NCBI GenBank assembly: GCA_964620485.1
Contig: CAZUGU010000008.1
Coordinates: 1 to 64,000, forward strand
Direction of reading: 5' to 3'
Length of the DNA stretch: 64,000 bases
From: CAZTUH01 sp964620485
GTDB lineage: Bacteria > Pseudomonadota > Gammaproteobacteria > Burkholderiales > Burkholderiaceae_B
Part shown: piece by piece, positions 54,191-63,797 of the stretch
Position numbering within the stretch: the first letter of the stretch is position 1
Layout of the letters: every line of letters starts with the position of its first letter
Translations under genes and position numbers: made by a program
Notes under the pieces: model-generated
Seen by the model: the letters and a program-made list of their open reading frames with translations, nothing else
Databases searched by the model: none
What the model was told of the DNA's origin: nothing

Positions 54191-56902
54191 TTAAGAATAG
54201 TGTGGATTAACTTTATTAGGATTTATATCATATTTTTGCATTACTTCAGAGAGTATAATGACCGGTAATTTACCTTCATCAACTAATGCTTTAAATGCTG
54301 AAAGTAAAATGAAATACCGATCAATTTCGAAATGTTCACGCAATTCATTTCGAAAATCTGATCGACCAAAACCATCTGTTCCCAATACTCGATAAATTCG
54401 CCCTTTTGGTATAAAAGGGCGAATTTGATCTGCAAATAATTTCATATAGTCAGTTGCAGCAATAATGGGTCCATCTGTTTCAAGAAACTTTTCAGTTACA
54501 TATGCGATCTGGGGTTTTTTAAAAGGATGAAGTAAATTATAACGATCAACATCCAAACCATTACGTCTCAATTCTGTAAAACTTGTAACACTCCAAGTAT
54601 CTGAAGGTATATTCCAATCACTTTCTAATAATTCTTGTGCTGCTAGAACCTCACGAAAAATTGTGCCAGAACCTATTAATTGCACTTTATTTTTACAACC
54701 CTTACTAGATCTAAATTTGTACATTCCTCTAATTATCTCATTTTCATTCTCAGATTTTAAACTAGGTTGAGGATAATTCTCATTCATAACTGTTATATAG
54801 TAATAAACATTTTCTTGGGCTTCAATCATACGCTTTAATCCATCATGTATGATAATAGCTAATTCATATGCAAAAGTTGGATCATAAGATATACAATTAG
54901 GAATTGTAGCAGCATAAATATGGCTATGACCGTCCGCGTGTTGTAATCCTTCACCGTTTAAAGTAGTACGACCCGCAGTACCACCAATTAAAAATCCGCG
55001 AGCTTGCATATCACCCGCTGCCCAAGCTAAATCACCGATACGTTGAAATCCAAACATTGAGTAATAAATAAAAAATGGAATCATAATACGATTATTAGTA
55101 GAATACGAAGTAGCAGCTGCAATCCAAGAACTTATTGCGCCCGCCTCATTAATACCTTCTTGTAATAATTGACCATCAGATTCTTCACGATAGTACATAA
55201 CTTGATCCTTATCAACCGGAGTATACTTTTGACCTTCTGGAGCATAAATACCAATCTTTCTAAAGAGTCCTTCCATTCCAAAAGTTCTAGACTCATCAGC
55301 TAAAATAGGTACTACTCGCTCCCCTAAATATTTATCACGAAGAATTTGATTTAATATACGTACGAAAACTTGTGTAGTTGAGATTTCACGATTATGAATC
55401 GTATTTTCTAAAATATTTTTAAATATTTCTTTTAATTTCGGTATTTCAAATTTTTCATCAGATTTTTGACGCCTACTTGGTAAATAACCACCAAGAGTTT
55501 GACGACGTTCATGTAAATATTTCATTTCCGGTGAATTATCTGCCGGTTTAAAATAGGGTAACTTCTCAAGTTCTTTATCGGAAATTGGAATATTGAAACG
55601 ATTTCGAAATTCTTTTATAGATTCTAGATCTAGTTTTTTATGTTGATGTGCAAGATTTTTTGCCTGACTTATATGACCTAAACCATATCCTTTAATAGTT
55701 TTGGCAAGAATCACACTAGGTTGACCTAGATGTTTGTTTGCTAGATCAAATGCTGCATATACTTTATTTGGATCATGTCCACCACGATTTAAACGCCAAA
55801 TATCTTCATCGCTCATTCTTGAAACTGCTTCGAGTAATTTTGGATGCTTACCAAAAAAGTTCTCACGTACAAACTTGCCATTATTTGCTTTATATGTTTG
55901 ATATTCACCATCAATTGTTTCTTCCATAATGGAACGCAATATTCCTTCTTTATCATTTTCCAATAATTGATCCCAATAACTACCCCAGATTAATTTAATT
56001 ACATTCCATCCTGCACCACGAAAAATTCCTTCCAATTCTTGAATAATTTTACCATTTCCGCGAACTGGTCCATCTAAACGTTGTAAATTACAATTTACAA
56101 CAAAAATTAGATTATCAAGTTTTTCACGCGCAGCCAAAGCTATAGCACCTAATGATTCGGGTTCATCCATTTCACCATCGCCACAAAATACCCAAACTTT
56201 TCTATTGTGGGTATCAGCAATTTTACGAGCATGTAAATATTTCAAAAAACGAGCCTGATAAATTGCCATTAATGGCCCAAGTCCCATTGATACTGTTGGG
56301 AATTGCCAAAAATTAGGCATTAATTTTGGATGGGGATAAGAAGATAATCCATTCATACTAATTTCCTGTCGGAAATTGTCCATTTGCTCAGTTGTTAAAC
56401 GACCTTCCAAATAAGCACGTCCATATATACCAGGAGAGGTATGACCTTGAAAATAAATTAAATCGCCACCATTTTTTTCGTTTTCTGCATGCCAGAAATG
56501 ATCTTGACCACATTCAATCATAGTACTTAGAGAGGCAAATGAAGCTAAATGTCCACCTAAATCGCCATTACCATCTGAATGCTGTTTATTAGCCTTTACT
56601 ACCATTACCATAGCATTCCATCTAATATAAGAACGAATCTTTGATTCAAGTTCTAAATCTCCAGGATATTTTGGTTGTTTATTTGGTGAAATTGAATTGA
56701 CGTAAGCTGTACTTATTGGTACAGATATTTTTATATCGAGATGACGTGCTGCATTAATTAAATTTTCTAGCAAATAATGTGTATGTTGCAATCCTGAATG
56801 TTTTAAAACAGATATCAGGGCCTCGATCCATTCCTGGATTTCTTGTTTTTTTTCATTAACGGCTTGCGAATTTATAATTATATCTTGATTACAAGAGGAC
56901 AT
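54191..56902 (-). CDS. aceE: Pyruvate dehydrogenase E1 component
   Basis: Thiamin-diphosphate enzyme that decarboxylates pyruvate and reductively acetylates E2. The 903-residue homodimeric-type E1 has GGDLIYFQGHTSPGIYGRAYLEGRL, the ThDP motif GDGEMDEPESLGAI with NLQRLDGPVRGN, and the second-half AGAISSWIAAATSY and GTAGRTTLNGEGLQHADGHSH. I use ATG 56902 (MSSCNQ) with a GAAGG ribosome site; an upstream ATG has none. aceF follows after 8 bases. A 14-pair hairpin (54394-54426) lies in the coding sequence. Confidence 0.97.
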   Translation of the reverse strand: MSSCNQDIIINSQAVNEKKQEIQEWIEALISVLKHSGLQHTHYLLENLINAARHLDIKISVPISTAYVNSISPNKQPKYPGDLELESKIRSYIRWNAMVMVVKANKQHSDGNGDLGGHLASFASLSTMIECGQDHFWHAENEKNGGDLIYFQGHTSPGIYGRAYLEGRLTTEQMDNFRQEISMNGLSSYPHPKLMPNFWQFPTVSMGLGPLMAIYQARFLKYLHARKIADTHNRKVWVFCGDGEMDEPESLGAIALAAREKLDNLIFVVNCNLQRLDGPVRGNGKIIQELEGIFRGAGWNVIKLIWGSYWDQLLENDKEGILRSIMEETIDGEYQTYKANNGKFVRENFFGKHPKLLEAVSRMSDEDIWRLNRGGHDPNKVYAAFDLANKHLGQPSVILAKTIKGYGLGHISQAKNLAHQHKKLDLESIKEFRNRFNIPISDKELEKLPYFKPADNSPEMKYLHERRQTLGGYLPSRRQKSDEKFEIPKLKEIFKNILENTIHNREISTTQVFVRILNQILRDKYLGERVVPILADESRTFGMEGLFRKIGIYAPEGQKYTPVDKDQVMYYREESDGQLLQEGINEAGAISSWIAAATSYSTNNRIMIPFFIYYSMFGFQRIGDLAWAAGDMQARGFLIGGTAGRTTLNGEGLQHADGHSHIYAATIPNCISYDPTFAYELAIIIHDGLKRMIEAQENVYYYITVMNENYPQPSLKSENENEIIRGMYKFRSSKGCKNKVQLIGSGTIFREVLAAQELLESDWNIPSDTWSVTSFTELRRNGLDVDRYNLLHPFKKPQIAYVTEKFLETDGPIIAATDYMKLFADQIRPFIPKGRIYRVLGTDGFGRSDFRNELREHFEIDRYFILLSAFKALVDEGKLPVIILSEVMQKYDINPNKVNPHYS

Positions 56903-57492
56903 AACAATTCTACCTTCTATCATTTAATTTTGACACTTTTTTAAAAATCTTTATTATTCTTTTTTTAAAGAACATATTTTTTTAAATAACAAGTTGTACA
57001 GTTTAAATATCTTTATTACTTTATGAATTTCATATTTTTAAGGATTTCAAACATATTTAATTATGACTTTTTTTTAAACTAAAAATATCAGAATAGATTG
57101 AATATAGGAATATTCTTCTATAATTACTGCTAATTATTATTACTAAATGTAAATTATATTAATTTTATACATTTGCATTTAGATATTTCAAATATCTGAG
57201 ATTTACTTTTATTCTCAAATTCTCAATAAATGCTATAGCCAATCAAAATATCTTATCTATATAAATGTAAATTAACTTTCAAAAAATAATTAATTCCATA
57301 TTACTAATCCATCTATTCTTCTTATTTCAAATTGATCGAATATAGAAGCAAGTATCTATTTTTAGTATAAAATATAGATACTTGTAATAAATTCTTTGTA
57401 AGGAATCAATAAGACGGATAGAATTAATATTTAATTATGATTAAAAATAAGAAACATAAATTCAAATTGATCCAAACAAATTCAAATTTTTC
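56903..57492. other. 590-base divergent gap between aceE and folD
   Basis: In Burkholderiales a two-component sensor and response regulator lie between folD and aceE. Neither is recognisable here. The gap holds a hairpin at 57349-57384 and otherwise AT-rich noncoding sequence. Confidence 0.45.
57349..57384. terminator. Hairpin in the aceE-folD gap
   Basis: An 11-pair stem, then one mismatch and about five more pairs. It lies 108 bases before folD in a divergent gap, where no terminator is needed for existing genes. It may be left from a lost gene or be a leader structure of folD. Confidence 0.4.
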
Positions 57493-58341
57493 ATGAATAT
57501 GAATATTATAGATTGTCTTCAATTATCAAAGAATATTTGTGAGCATGCTGCACAGCATGTTATACAATTAAAAAAAATAGGAATTATTCCAGGCTTAGCA
57601 GTGGTACTAGTTGGTCAGGATTTTGCTTCAGAGATTTATGTTCGAAATAAGTTGCTTGCTTGCAAAAAGGCTGGAATATATTCCGTTGAAAAATATTATT
57701 CTCCTGATATTAAAGAAACTGAACTTTTAACCGAAATTGAAATACTAAATCAAAATCCAGATATCCATGGAATTATTGTTCAATTACCATTACCAAAACA
57801 TATGGATATGTATAAAATTACAAATGCTATTTCTGTTTCAAAAGATGTTGATGGATTTCATTTTATTAATGCTGGTCGAGTTATGATGGGAAATCCATAT
57901 TTTAAACCATGTACACCATATGGTATAATGAAAATATTAGAATATGAAAACATAAAATTGTGCGGTTCTGATGTTACAATCGTAGGATCAAGCAACATTG
58001 TTGGTAAGCCCATAGCCATGCTGCTTGTTCAAGCAGGCTCTACAGTTACAATTTGTAATTCTAGGACAAAAAATCTTGCAGAAAAAACACGTCAAGCAGA
58101 TATTTTAATAACAGCAACCGGAAAATCTAGACTGATTAATAAATTCATGATCAAACCAGGTGCAGTTGTAATTGATGTTGGCATTAGTCGTGATACTAAT
58201 GGATATTTATGTGGTGATGTTGATTTTAATTCAGTTAAAAATATTGCTGGATCTATTACGAAAGTACCTGGTGGTGTTGGACCTATGACTGTTGCTATGT
58301 TACTTATTAATACAGTGAAAGCAGCTTCTATTTCTTGTTAG
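57493..58341 (+). CDS. folD: Methylenetetrahydrofolate dehydrogenase/cyclohydrolase
   Basis: Bifunctional enzyme of one-carbon folate metabolism. The 282-residue protein has the catalytic lysine in YVRNKLLACKKAGI, HGIIVQLPLPKHM, the KDVDGFH and PCTPYGIMKIL motifs and the NADP-site VGSSNIVGKPIAMLL. Length is normal. Together with folK it shows retained folate metabolism. Confidence 0.97.
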   Translation: MNMNIIDCLQLSKNICEHAAQHVIQLKKIGIIPGLAVVLVGQDFASEIYVRNKLLACKKAGIYSVEKYYSPDIKETELLTEIEILNQNPDIHGIIVQLPLPKHMDMYKITNAISVSKDVDGFHFINAGRVMMGNPYFKPCTPYGIMKILEYENIKLCGSDVTIVGSSNIVGKPIAMLLVQAGSTVTICNSRTKNLAEKTRQADILITATGKSRLINKFMIKPGAVVIDVGISRDTNGYLCGDVDFNSVKNIAGSITKVPGGVGPMTVAMLLINTVKAASISC

Positions 58342-58379
58342 TCAATTCAGATTATATAAGAAATAAGTACATATAGTCC

Positions 58380-58423
58380 CTATTATAAGACTATACGTAC
58401 TTATAATAATAGTCTTATAATAG
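58380..58423. terminator. Hairpin downstream of folD
   Basis: Fifteen-pair arms (58380-58394 and 58409-58423) with a 14-base loop, 39 bases after the folD stop and before the convergent 70-codon gene. Probably a terminator for one or both. Confidence 0.55.
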
Positions 58424-58502
58424 ATCATAATTTTCTTTAATAAACTGATAAAGTATAATTTATTCAAATAAAATCTTTTAAAGATTTATCTTATTCTCAT
58501 TT

Positions 58503-58715
58503 CTATAACAGAATATTTTCTGCAACCCAATCTTTAGCAAAGCTTTCTGCTAAGCTTCTAGCTTCATATAAAGAATTGCAAGATCCAAGATAAGTAAATG
58601 CAGTATCTAACTCAGTACCACCCTCTGCAGTAACAGTTAAAAGAACACCGTATCCTCCAGTATCTATAGCAGCTGTTGAAACATCAATTAATACTTCCTG
58701 GTCACGATGTTGCAT
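58503..58715 (-). CDS. Small conserved-looking protein of unknown function
   Basis: A 70-residue protein with no domain I recognise. It is acidic, Ala/Gly/Thr-rich, has an aromatic start, a beta-like VLLTVTAEGG segment and a helical end (LYEARSLAESFAKDWVAENILL). The ATG is preceded by a strong GGAGGTG ribosome site seven bases upstream, the best in the window. Its base composition is less AT-rich than that of its neighbours. It lies downstream of tRNA-Pro on the same strand. These features argue that it is real and well translated. Confidence 0.75.
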   Translation of the reverse strand: MQHRDQEVLIDVSTAAIDTGGYGVLLTVTAEGGTELDTAFTYLGSCNSLYEARSLAESFAKDWVAENILL

Positions 58716-58802
58716 ATATAAACACCTCCAATTATCAATGAAATATCATACAGTCATTTTAATAAGAAAACTACATAATTAAAATTTTTTTAATTCTATT
58801 TT

Positions 58803-58876
58803 TCGGGATGATGAGATTCGAACTCATGACCACTTGCACCCCATGCAAGTACGCTACCAAACTGCGCTACATCCCG
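58803..58876 (-). tRNA. tRNA-Pro (anticodon GGG)
   Basis: On the minus strand the seven-base acceptor arm CGGGATG pairs with CATCCCG. The D arm (GCGC...GCGT-type), anticodon arm CTTGC / ATGGGGT / GCAAG and T arm ATGAG / TTCGAAT / CTCAT are all formed. The anticodon loop reads GGG at positions 34-36. CCA is not encoded. It starts 9 bases after the pheT stop, so it may be processed from the pheST transcript; in Burkholderiales ihfA and a merR gene normally lie between. Confidence 0.96.
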
Positions 58877-58885
58877 AATTAATAT

Positions 58886-61312
58886 TTAAGAGCGTTGCCG
58901 AGCGAAATGTATACGAATTAATTCATTTTTGATATGGGTAATACAGTTTGATATGAAAGCTTCATTCAAATTTTTATTAAAATCTTGCAGATAAAAACGT
59001 AATGTCAAGCTTTTCTCTTTTATAAAACCTTCATTATTTATAGATTCTTGATGCCAAACGTCATATACAAACATATCTTGTATTATATTCAACTTTGGAT
59101 CATCTTTAATTAAAGATCTTATTGTGTCAAAAATTTCTTGTACCGGTATATTTTTATTGATCCATATAGATAAATCGCGCGTTACAATTGGATTTTTTGA
59201 TATCTTATTTAATTTTGGAGTACCAATTTTTAATAAGGATTCCATATCTAACTCGAATACAATAGGTGACTGAATTAAACCAACCTTTTTAGATAATCGT
59301 GGATCCAATTCACCTATCCAACCAATAGTTTGTTCATTCAAATTAATACACGCACTCCGTCCAGAATGCAAAGCTGGGTGTTTTTTATGTGTGAATTTAA
59401 GTTGTCTTGATGCATATTTTCCAAATAAATTTTCTACGTCACATTTTACATCATAGAAATCGACAGGACGATTAGATATACCCCATTGGTCTGTTAAAAA
59501 CTTTCCCCATGCAACACCAGCTAAACGTATTGGTTGATTAATACCTTTAACATTTAAAGTATTATTTTTTATTTCTGAATCACGCATAAAAACACGTCCT
59601 AATTCAAATACACGAACACGATATTGTTTACGTTTAGAATTATAAAAAACATTAGAAATCAATCCGGCTATTAAACTAGAACGCATAACAGATAATTGAT
59701 GAGTAACAGGATTTAGCAATCTAATAGGATTATCATTATTAGAATAATCATATTCCCATTCAGCTTTTACAAAACTATAATTTATTACTTCTTGATAATC
59801 TTGTGCAGCAAGAAGATGACGCCAATAATGTGTACTGGATTTCATGCTAGATTTTTTCAACATCTCCGCTTTTATTAAAGGAGGAGAGTAAGGAATTTTC
59901 TCAAAACCATAAATTCTCGCAACTTCCTCAATAAGTTCTTCTTCAATATTTAAATCAAAACGATATGAAGGCGGATTCACAAAGAAATCTTCATTCAAAG
60001 TTTTGAATTGAAAACCTAATTTAGTAAAGATTTTTACAACTTCTGAGTGTTTGATGGGTATTCCAAGAATGCGTTGGCAACGTGATAAACGCATACGTAC
60101 CGTTGGTCGAGAAGGAATATTTACACTATAATCATCAACAGGGCCAACATAACCTCCACAAATATCAATAATCAAACTCGTTATATATTCAATATTTTCG
60201 AGAATACTATCATAATCTACACCTCGTTCAAAACGATTACTTGATTCAGAATCTAGTCTGTAATGTCTAGCTATGCCTCTGACAGCATTAGGAAACAAAA
60301 ATGGCATATTAAGATAAATATTTTTTGTATTTAAAGATACAGCTATGAAACGACTTTCCATAATTCCTGCTATGCATTCAGCACGGTCATTTATACTAAT
60401 TAGACCGACATTCGAATCAAGTTCAATTCTCTGGCCATTTGATAAAACTAAAAATTCTCCTTTTTTTGCCCAACGGATTACAATTTCTCCATTTATTTTA
60501 TCTAAATCAAAAATATGTGCAGGACATCCTCTTTCTAACATAGCATAATTTAAGATATCAACTAAAGTTGATATACTTTTCTGACCGGACTGTTTTAATC
60601 TTTCTTTTATAATCCGAGGAATTGCTGCGTTTACATTAATTTCACGGATTATACGGCCAGAAAACCGTCCACATAGATCGTATGCTTGTATTTTTACAGG
60701 AACATGATCTTCTGTTTTCGGAGCAATTTTTTTAATCTTTGGAATCTTTATATTGATTTCGGTTAAAGCAGATACTTCTCTTGCTATGCCTAAGATAGAT
60801 AAACAATCTGCACGATTAGGTGTAATGTTCAAAACGAAAAGCTTATCATCTAAATTTAAAACATTATGAATAGGTTGACCTAAAGGTGTATCTTCTGAAA
60901 GTTCTAATACACCAGGATTTTCTTGAGAAAATCCTAATTCAGCAGGAGAACATAACATTCCAAATGATTGTATGCCTCTAATTTTTAGATCTTGAATCTT
61001 CTTTCCATTTGGAAGTTCAGATCCAACATATGCAAGCGGAACAATAAGTCCAATTTTTAGGTTATCTGCACTACAAATAACTTGTAGAAGTTGTGAGCCA
61101 TCATAAATTTTACAAATATTTAAATTTTCAGAGTTAGGATGTGGTTTAATATCAAAAATACTGGCAGTGACTATTTTTTCAGAGAATATAGAAATTGGGC
61201 TAATCTTTTCAACTTCTAATCCAATCATGGTCAATTTATTAGAAAGCTCCCTACTATCAATAGGTGGATTGATAAAGGTTCGTAACCAGGATTCTGAGAA
61301 TTGTATATTCAT
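58886..61312 (-). CDS. pheT: Phenylalanyl-tRNA synthetase beta subunit
   Basis: Editing and tRNA-binding subunit of the heterotetrameric synthetase. The 808-residue protein has SESWLRTFINPPI at the start, the EMAP/tRNA-binding region (about 40-150), the B3/B4 editing domain (NITPNRADCLS), B5 region with RRQ-type DNA-binding fold, and a C-terminal anticodon-binding FDX domain (RDLSIWINKNIPVQEIF to end). I start it at ATG 61312, as the longer frame begins with TTG. Confidence 0.97.
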   Translation of the reverse strand: MNIQFSESWLRTFINPPIDSRELSNKLTMIGLEVEKISPISIFSEKIVTASIFDIKPHPNSENLNICKIYDGSQLLQVICSADNLKIGLIVPLAYVGSELPNGKKIQDLKIRGIQSFGMLCSPAELGFSQENPGVLELSEDTPLGQPIHNVLNLDDKLFVLNITPNRADCLSILGIAREVSALTEINIKIPKIKKIAPKTEDHVPVKIQAYDLCGRFSGRIIREINVNAAIPRIIKERLKQSGQKSISTLVDILNYAMLERGCPAHIFDLDKINGEIVIRWAKKGEFLVLSNGQRIELDSNVGLISINDRAECIAGIMESRFIAVSLNTKNIYLNMPFLFPNAVRGIARHYRLDSESSNRFERGVDYDSILENIEYITSLIIDICGGYVGPVDDYSVNIPSRPTVRMRLSRCQRILGIPIKHSEVVKIFTKLGFQFKTLNEDFFVNPPSYRFDLNIEEELIEEVARIYGFEKIPYSPPLIKAEMLKKSSMKSSTHYWRHLLAAQDYQEVINYSFVKAEWEYDYSNNDNPIRLLNPVTHQLSVMRSSLIAGLISNVFYNSKRKQYRVRVFELGRVFMRDSEIKNNTLNVKGINQPIRLAGVAWGKFLTDQWGISNRPVDFYDVKCDVENLFGKYASRQLKFTHKKHPALHSGRSACINLNEQTIGWIGELDPRLSKKVGLIQSPIVFELDMESLLKIGTPKLNKISKNPIVTRDLSIWINKNIPVQEIFDTIRSLIKDDPKLNIIQDMFVYDVWHQESINNEGFIKEKSLTLRFYLQDFNKNLNEAFISNCITHIKNELIRIHFARQRS

Positions 61313-61323
61313 ATCCAAATTAT

Positions 61324-62352
61324 CTATTCGTTAAATTGATTAAGAAAATAGATATCTCCTTCATAAAATTGACGTAAATCATCTATACCATATTGCAACA
61401 TAGTTAACCTTTCTAATCCAGTTCCAAAAGCAAACCCAGTATAACGTTCAGGATCTAAGTCAAAGTTTTTTATTACTTGAGGGTGAATTTGTCCTAATCC
61501 AGAAATTTCTAGCCATTTTCCACAATTCGGTCCTTTAGTAAATTGCATATCAACTTCAGCAGATGGTTCTGTGAATGGAAAGAATGATGGTCGAAAGCGA
61601 GTTACTAAATCATTTCTTTCAAAAAAACAATGCAAAAAATTAATGTAAACACTCTTTAAATCAGAAAAAGAGATGTTTTCTGCAATCCACAAACCTTCAA
61701 CTTGATGAAATATGGGTGAATGTGTTGCATCATTATCAACACGATATACACGCCCTGAAGATATGATTTTAATAGGAGGTTCATGTGTCATAGCATAGCG
61801 AACTTGTACCGAACTAGTATGAGTACGTAGTAAGAGTGGCAATCCATCATCATCTTTAATATCTATATAAAACGTATCTTGCATAGAACGTGCAGGATGA
61901 TCAATTGGGCTATTTAACGCCGTAAAATTCACCCAATCTGTTTCTATCTCAGGTCCATCAGCTATATCAAAGCCAATTGAATGAAAAATCTGTTCTATTT
62001 TTTCTAAACTTTTCATAATTGGATGAATTCCCGAGCGAAATCTACCCCGACCTGATAATGTTACATCAATGAATTCTGAAGATAAGATAGTATCTAATTC
62101 AAATCGATCTAATTCAGTTCGCCTTTTTACTAAAAGTTCTTCAATTTTCTTCTTAGCTTTATTAACGTCTATACCAATTTTACGTCTTTTTTCATAATCT
62201 AACTTTTCTATATTCCATTCTTTTATTAAAGTAGTTATCGCTCCTTTTTTACCTAAAAATTTACTCTTTATATTTTCTAGAATAGCTTTTTTAGTAGTAG
62301 AATTAAATTGTTCATTAGCTTGCTGAACCAATTGATCAAGCGATAGATTCAT
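61324..62352 (-). CDS. pheS: Phenylalanyl-tRNA synthetase alpha subunit
   Basis: Catalytic subunit charging tRNA-Phe. The 342-residue protein has an N-terminal coiled coil (about 1-85), class II motif 1 near HPIMKSLEKIEQIF, motif 2 (SSGRVYRVDNDATHSPIFHQVEGLWI) and motif 3 (GFAFGTGLERLTMLQYGIDDLR). Upstream rplT and rpmI and downstream pheT give the standard cluster, but infC is missing. Confidence 0.98.
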   Translation of the reverse strand: MNLSLDQLVQQANEQFNSTTKKAILENIKSKFLGKKGAITTLIKEWNIEKLDYEKRRKIGIDVNKAKKKIEELLVKRRTELDRFELDTILSSEFIDVTLSGRGRFRSGIHPIMKSLEKIEQIFHSIGFDIADGPEIETDWVNFTALNSPIDHPARSMQDTFYIDIKDDDGLPLLLRTHTSSVQVRYAMTHEPPIKIISSGRVYRVDNDATHSPIFHQVEGLWIAENISFSDLKSVYINFLHCFFERNDLVTRFRPSFFPFTEPSAEVDMQFTKGPNCGKWLEISGLGQIHPQVIKNFDLDPERYTGFAFGTGLERLTMLQYGIDDLRQFYEGDIYFLNQFNE

Positions 62353-62413
62353 AAATATCTAATCCTTATATTTTAGAAAAAATAAGTATCCAGAATATTT
62401 TTTATTTATAGTT

Positions 62414-62800
62414 TTATATTGCTTCATTTACATTTATATATTTACGATTTTCTATCGACTTAATGTTTTGTACAAAATTTCTAAAACCATTTTTATCATT
62501 CACAGCTAAATCAGCTAACATTTTTCTGTTTATATCGATCATTGATTTTTTTAAGATAGTCATAAAAGTACTATAATTTAACCCATACTCACGTACCGCT
62601 GCACTAATACGTGTAATCCATAAAGAACGAAATGTGCGTTTTTTATTACGGCGATCACGATATGCATACTGTCCAGCATGCATAACAGCTTGTTTTGCAA
62701 TACGAAATACATTACCGCGTCGACCACGATAACCTTTAGCAGAATTAATAATTCTTTTATGACGAGCATGGGAAGTAACCCCGCGTTTTACACGTGGCAT
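62414..62800 (-). CDS. rplT: Ribosomal protein L20
   Basis: Large-subunit assembly protein. The 128-residue protein begins MPRVKRGVTSHARHKRIINSAKGYRGRRGNVFRIAKQAV and has RDRRNKKRTFRSLWITRISAAVREYGLNYS. It is about ten residues longer than the usual 118, with the extra part at the C-terminus (ENRKYINVNEAI). Confidence 0.98.
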   Translation of the reverse strand: MPRVKRGVTSHARHKRIINSAKGYRGRRGNVFRIAKQAVMHAGQYAYRDRRNKKRTFRSLWITRISAAVREYGLNYSTFMTILKKSMIDINRKMLADLAVNDKNGFRNFVQNIKSIENRKYINVNEAI

Positions 62801-62830
62801 AATAATATTTTCTCCGTTAAATTATTCTAA

Positions 62831-63028
62831 TTAAGCATAAGGAATCATTTGTTTTACTGATGATACATTTGCATCATGAACTCTCACAGATTTTCGCAAT
62901 TGACGTTTTGTTTTAGTAGTCTTCTTTGTAAGAATATGATTTTTAAATGCTTGACTACGTTTAATAAAACCATTACCAAAAATACTAAATCGCTTTAATG
63001 CACCTTTCTTAGTCTTCATTTTAGGCAT
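62831..63028 (-). CDS. rpmI: Ribosomal protein L35
   Basis: A 65-residue large-subunit protein: MPKMKTKKGALKRFSIFGNG and KNHILTKKTTKTKRQLRKSVRVHDAN are clear. The ATG at 63028 gives the family length; an upstream in-frame ATG adds 15 residues outside the family. An AGAGG ribosome site precedes it. infC is not directly upstream as in most Betaproteobacteria. Confidence 0.97.
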   Translation of the reverse strand: MPKMKTKKGALKRFSIFGNGFIKRSQAFKNHILTKKTTKTKRQLRKSVRVHDANVSSVKQMIPYA

Positions 63029-63249
63029 AATAACCTCTGGATTTATACCGAATGGATAATAATACTTAAACACTTAGTTGCTTAATTATGTGTTTAATAA
63101 AATTCTGAAATTAAGTTTTTCTGTAATTACAGGATTATTCTTAATGATTTGTGTTATTCAAAATAGATGGGTTATCGCTTGCTAAGTTAGTCAATTGTTA
63201 GTTAATTTTTTTTGGTTAGTTTCAATATTCGAAATATTCGAATCGATTA

Positions 63250-63312
63250 AAATAAAACTAGAATTACCACATTTAAATCTAAGAGTTAAATGTGGTAATT
63301 CTAGTTTTATTT
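63250..63312. terminator. Long perfect hairpin at the ubiK 3' end
   Basis: A 27-pair perfect stem (63250-63276 with 63286-63312) and a 9-base loop. It covers the ubiK stop codon (63307-63309) and runs into the gap before rpmI. In the minus direction it ends in a T-rich stretch, so it should terminate the ubiK transcript. It is far longer than an ordinary terminator needs. Confidence 0.75.
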
Positions 63313-63579
63313 AGAACTGTTTTTATTAGAATTATTTTCTAGTGAATTTAAACGATCACCAAGTCTTTGAACCTGAATATCAATTTCTTCAATATGTTTT
63401 CTTGTTGATTCTAATAAATCTGTTTTTTCATTAAATTCCTCACGCGTTACTAAATCAAGACGATTTAGTAATCGAGAAACTAAACTGTGCAATCCTCTTT
63501 CAACATCTGAAATAGGACTGCTTTCAACTATATTACCAATTTTTTTGCGTAAATATTCAGACCAATTTATACGAGTCAT
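63307..63579 (-). CDS. ubiK: Ubiquinone biosynthesis accessory factor UbiK (BMFP/DUF526)
   Basis: Small coiled-coil protein that helps late steps of aerobic ubiquinone synthesis. The 90-residue protein has a first amphipathic helix, the family motif LNRLDLVTREEF and a C-terminal coiled coil (RKHIEEIDIQVQRLGDRLNSLE). I use the ATG at 63579 with GGGG upstream; another ATG four codons earlier is possible. Other ubi genes are not in the window. Confidence 0.85.
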   Translation of the reverse strand: MTRINWSEYLRKKIGNIVESSPISDVERGLHSLVSRLLNRLDLVTREEFNEKTDLLESTRKHIEEIDIQVQRLGDRLNSLENNSNKNSSK

Positions 63580-63797
63580 TACGCACCCCATAAAATCTAG
63601 ATATTCAAATCTTGAATTATAATGATCGCACTAAAGCATAAAAAAATGCTAGAAATATTTATATTATTTATATAATAAAATAGATAAAATCATTATATAT
63701 AGAAAATTGTTGCAAGTTAACGACGTTGTTCTAGAAAATATTTATTATTAGATTATTAACATAAAATTCTAAAATGTACTATATCCACCAGCCAAAA

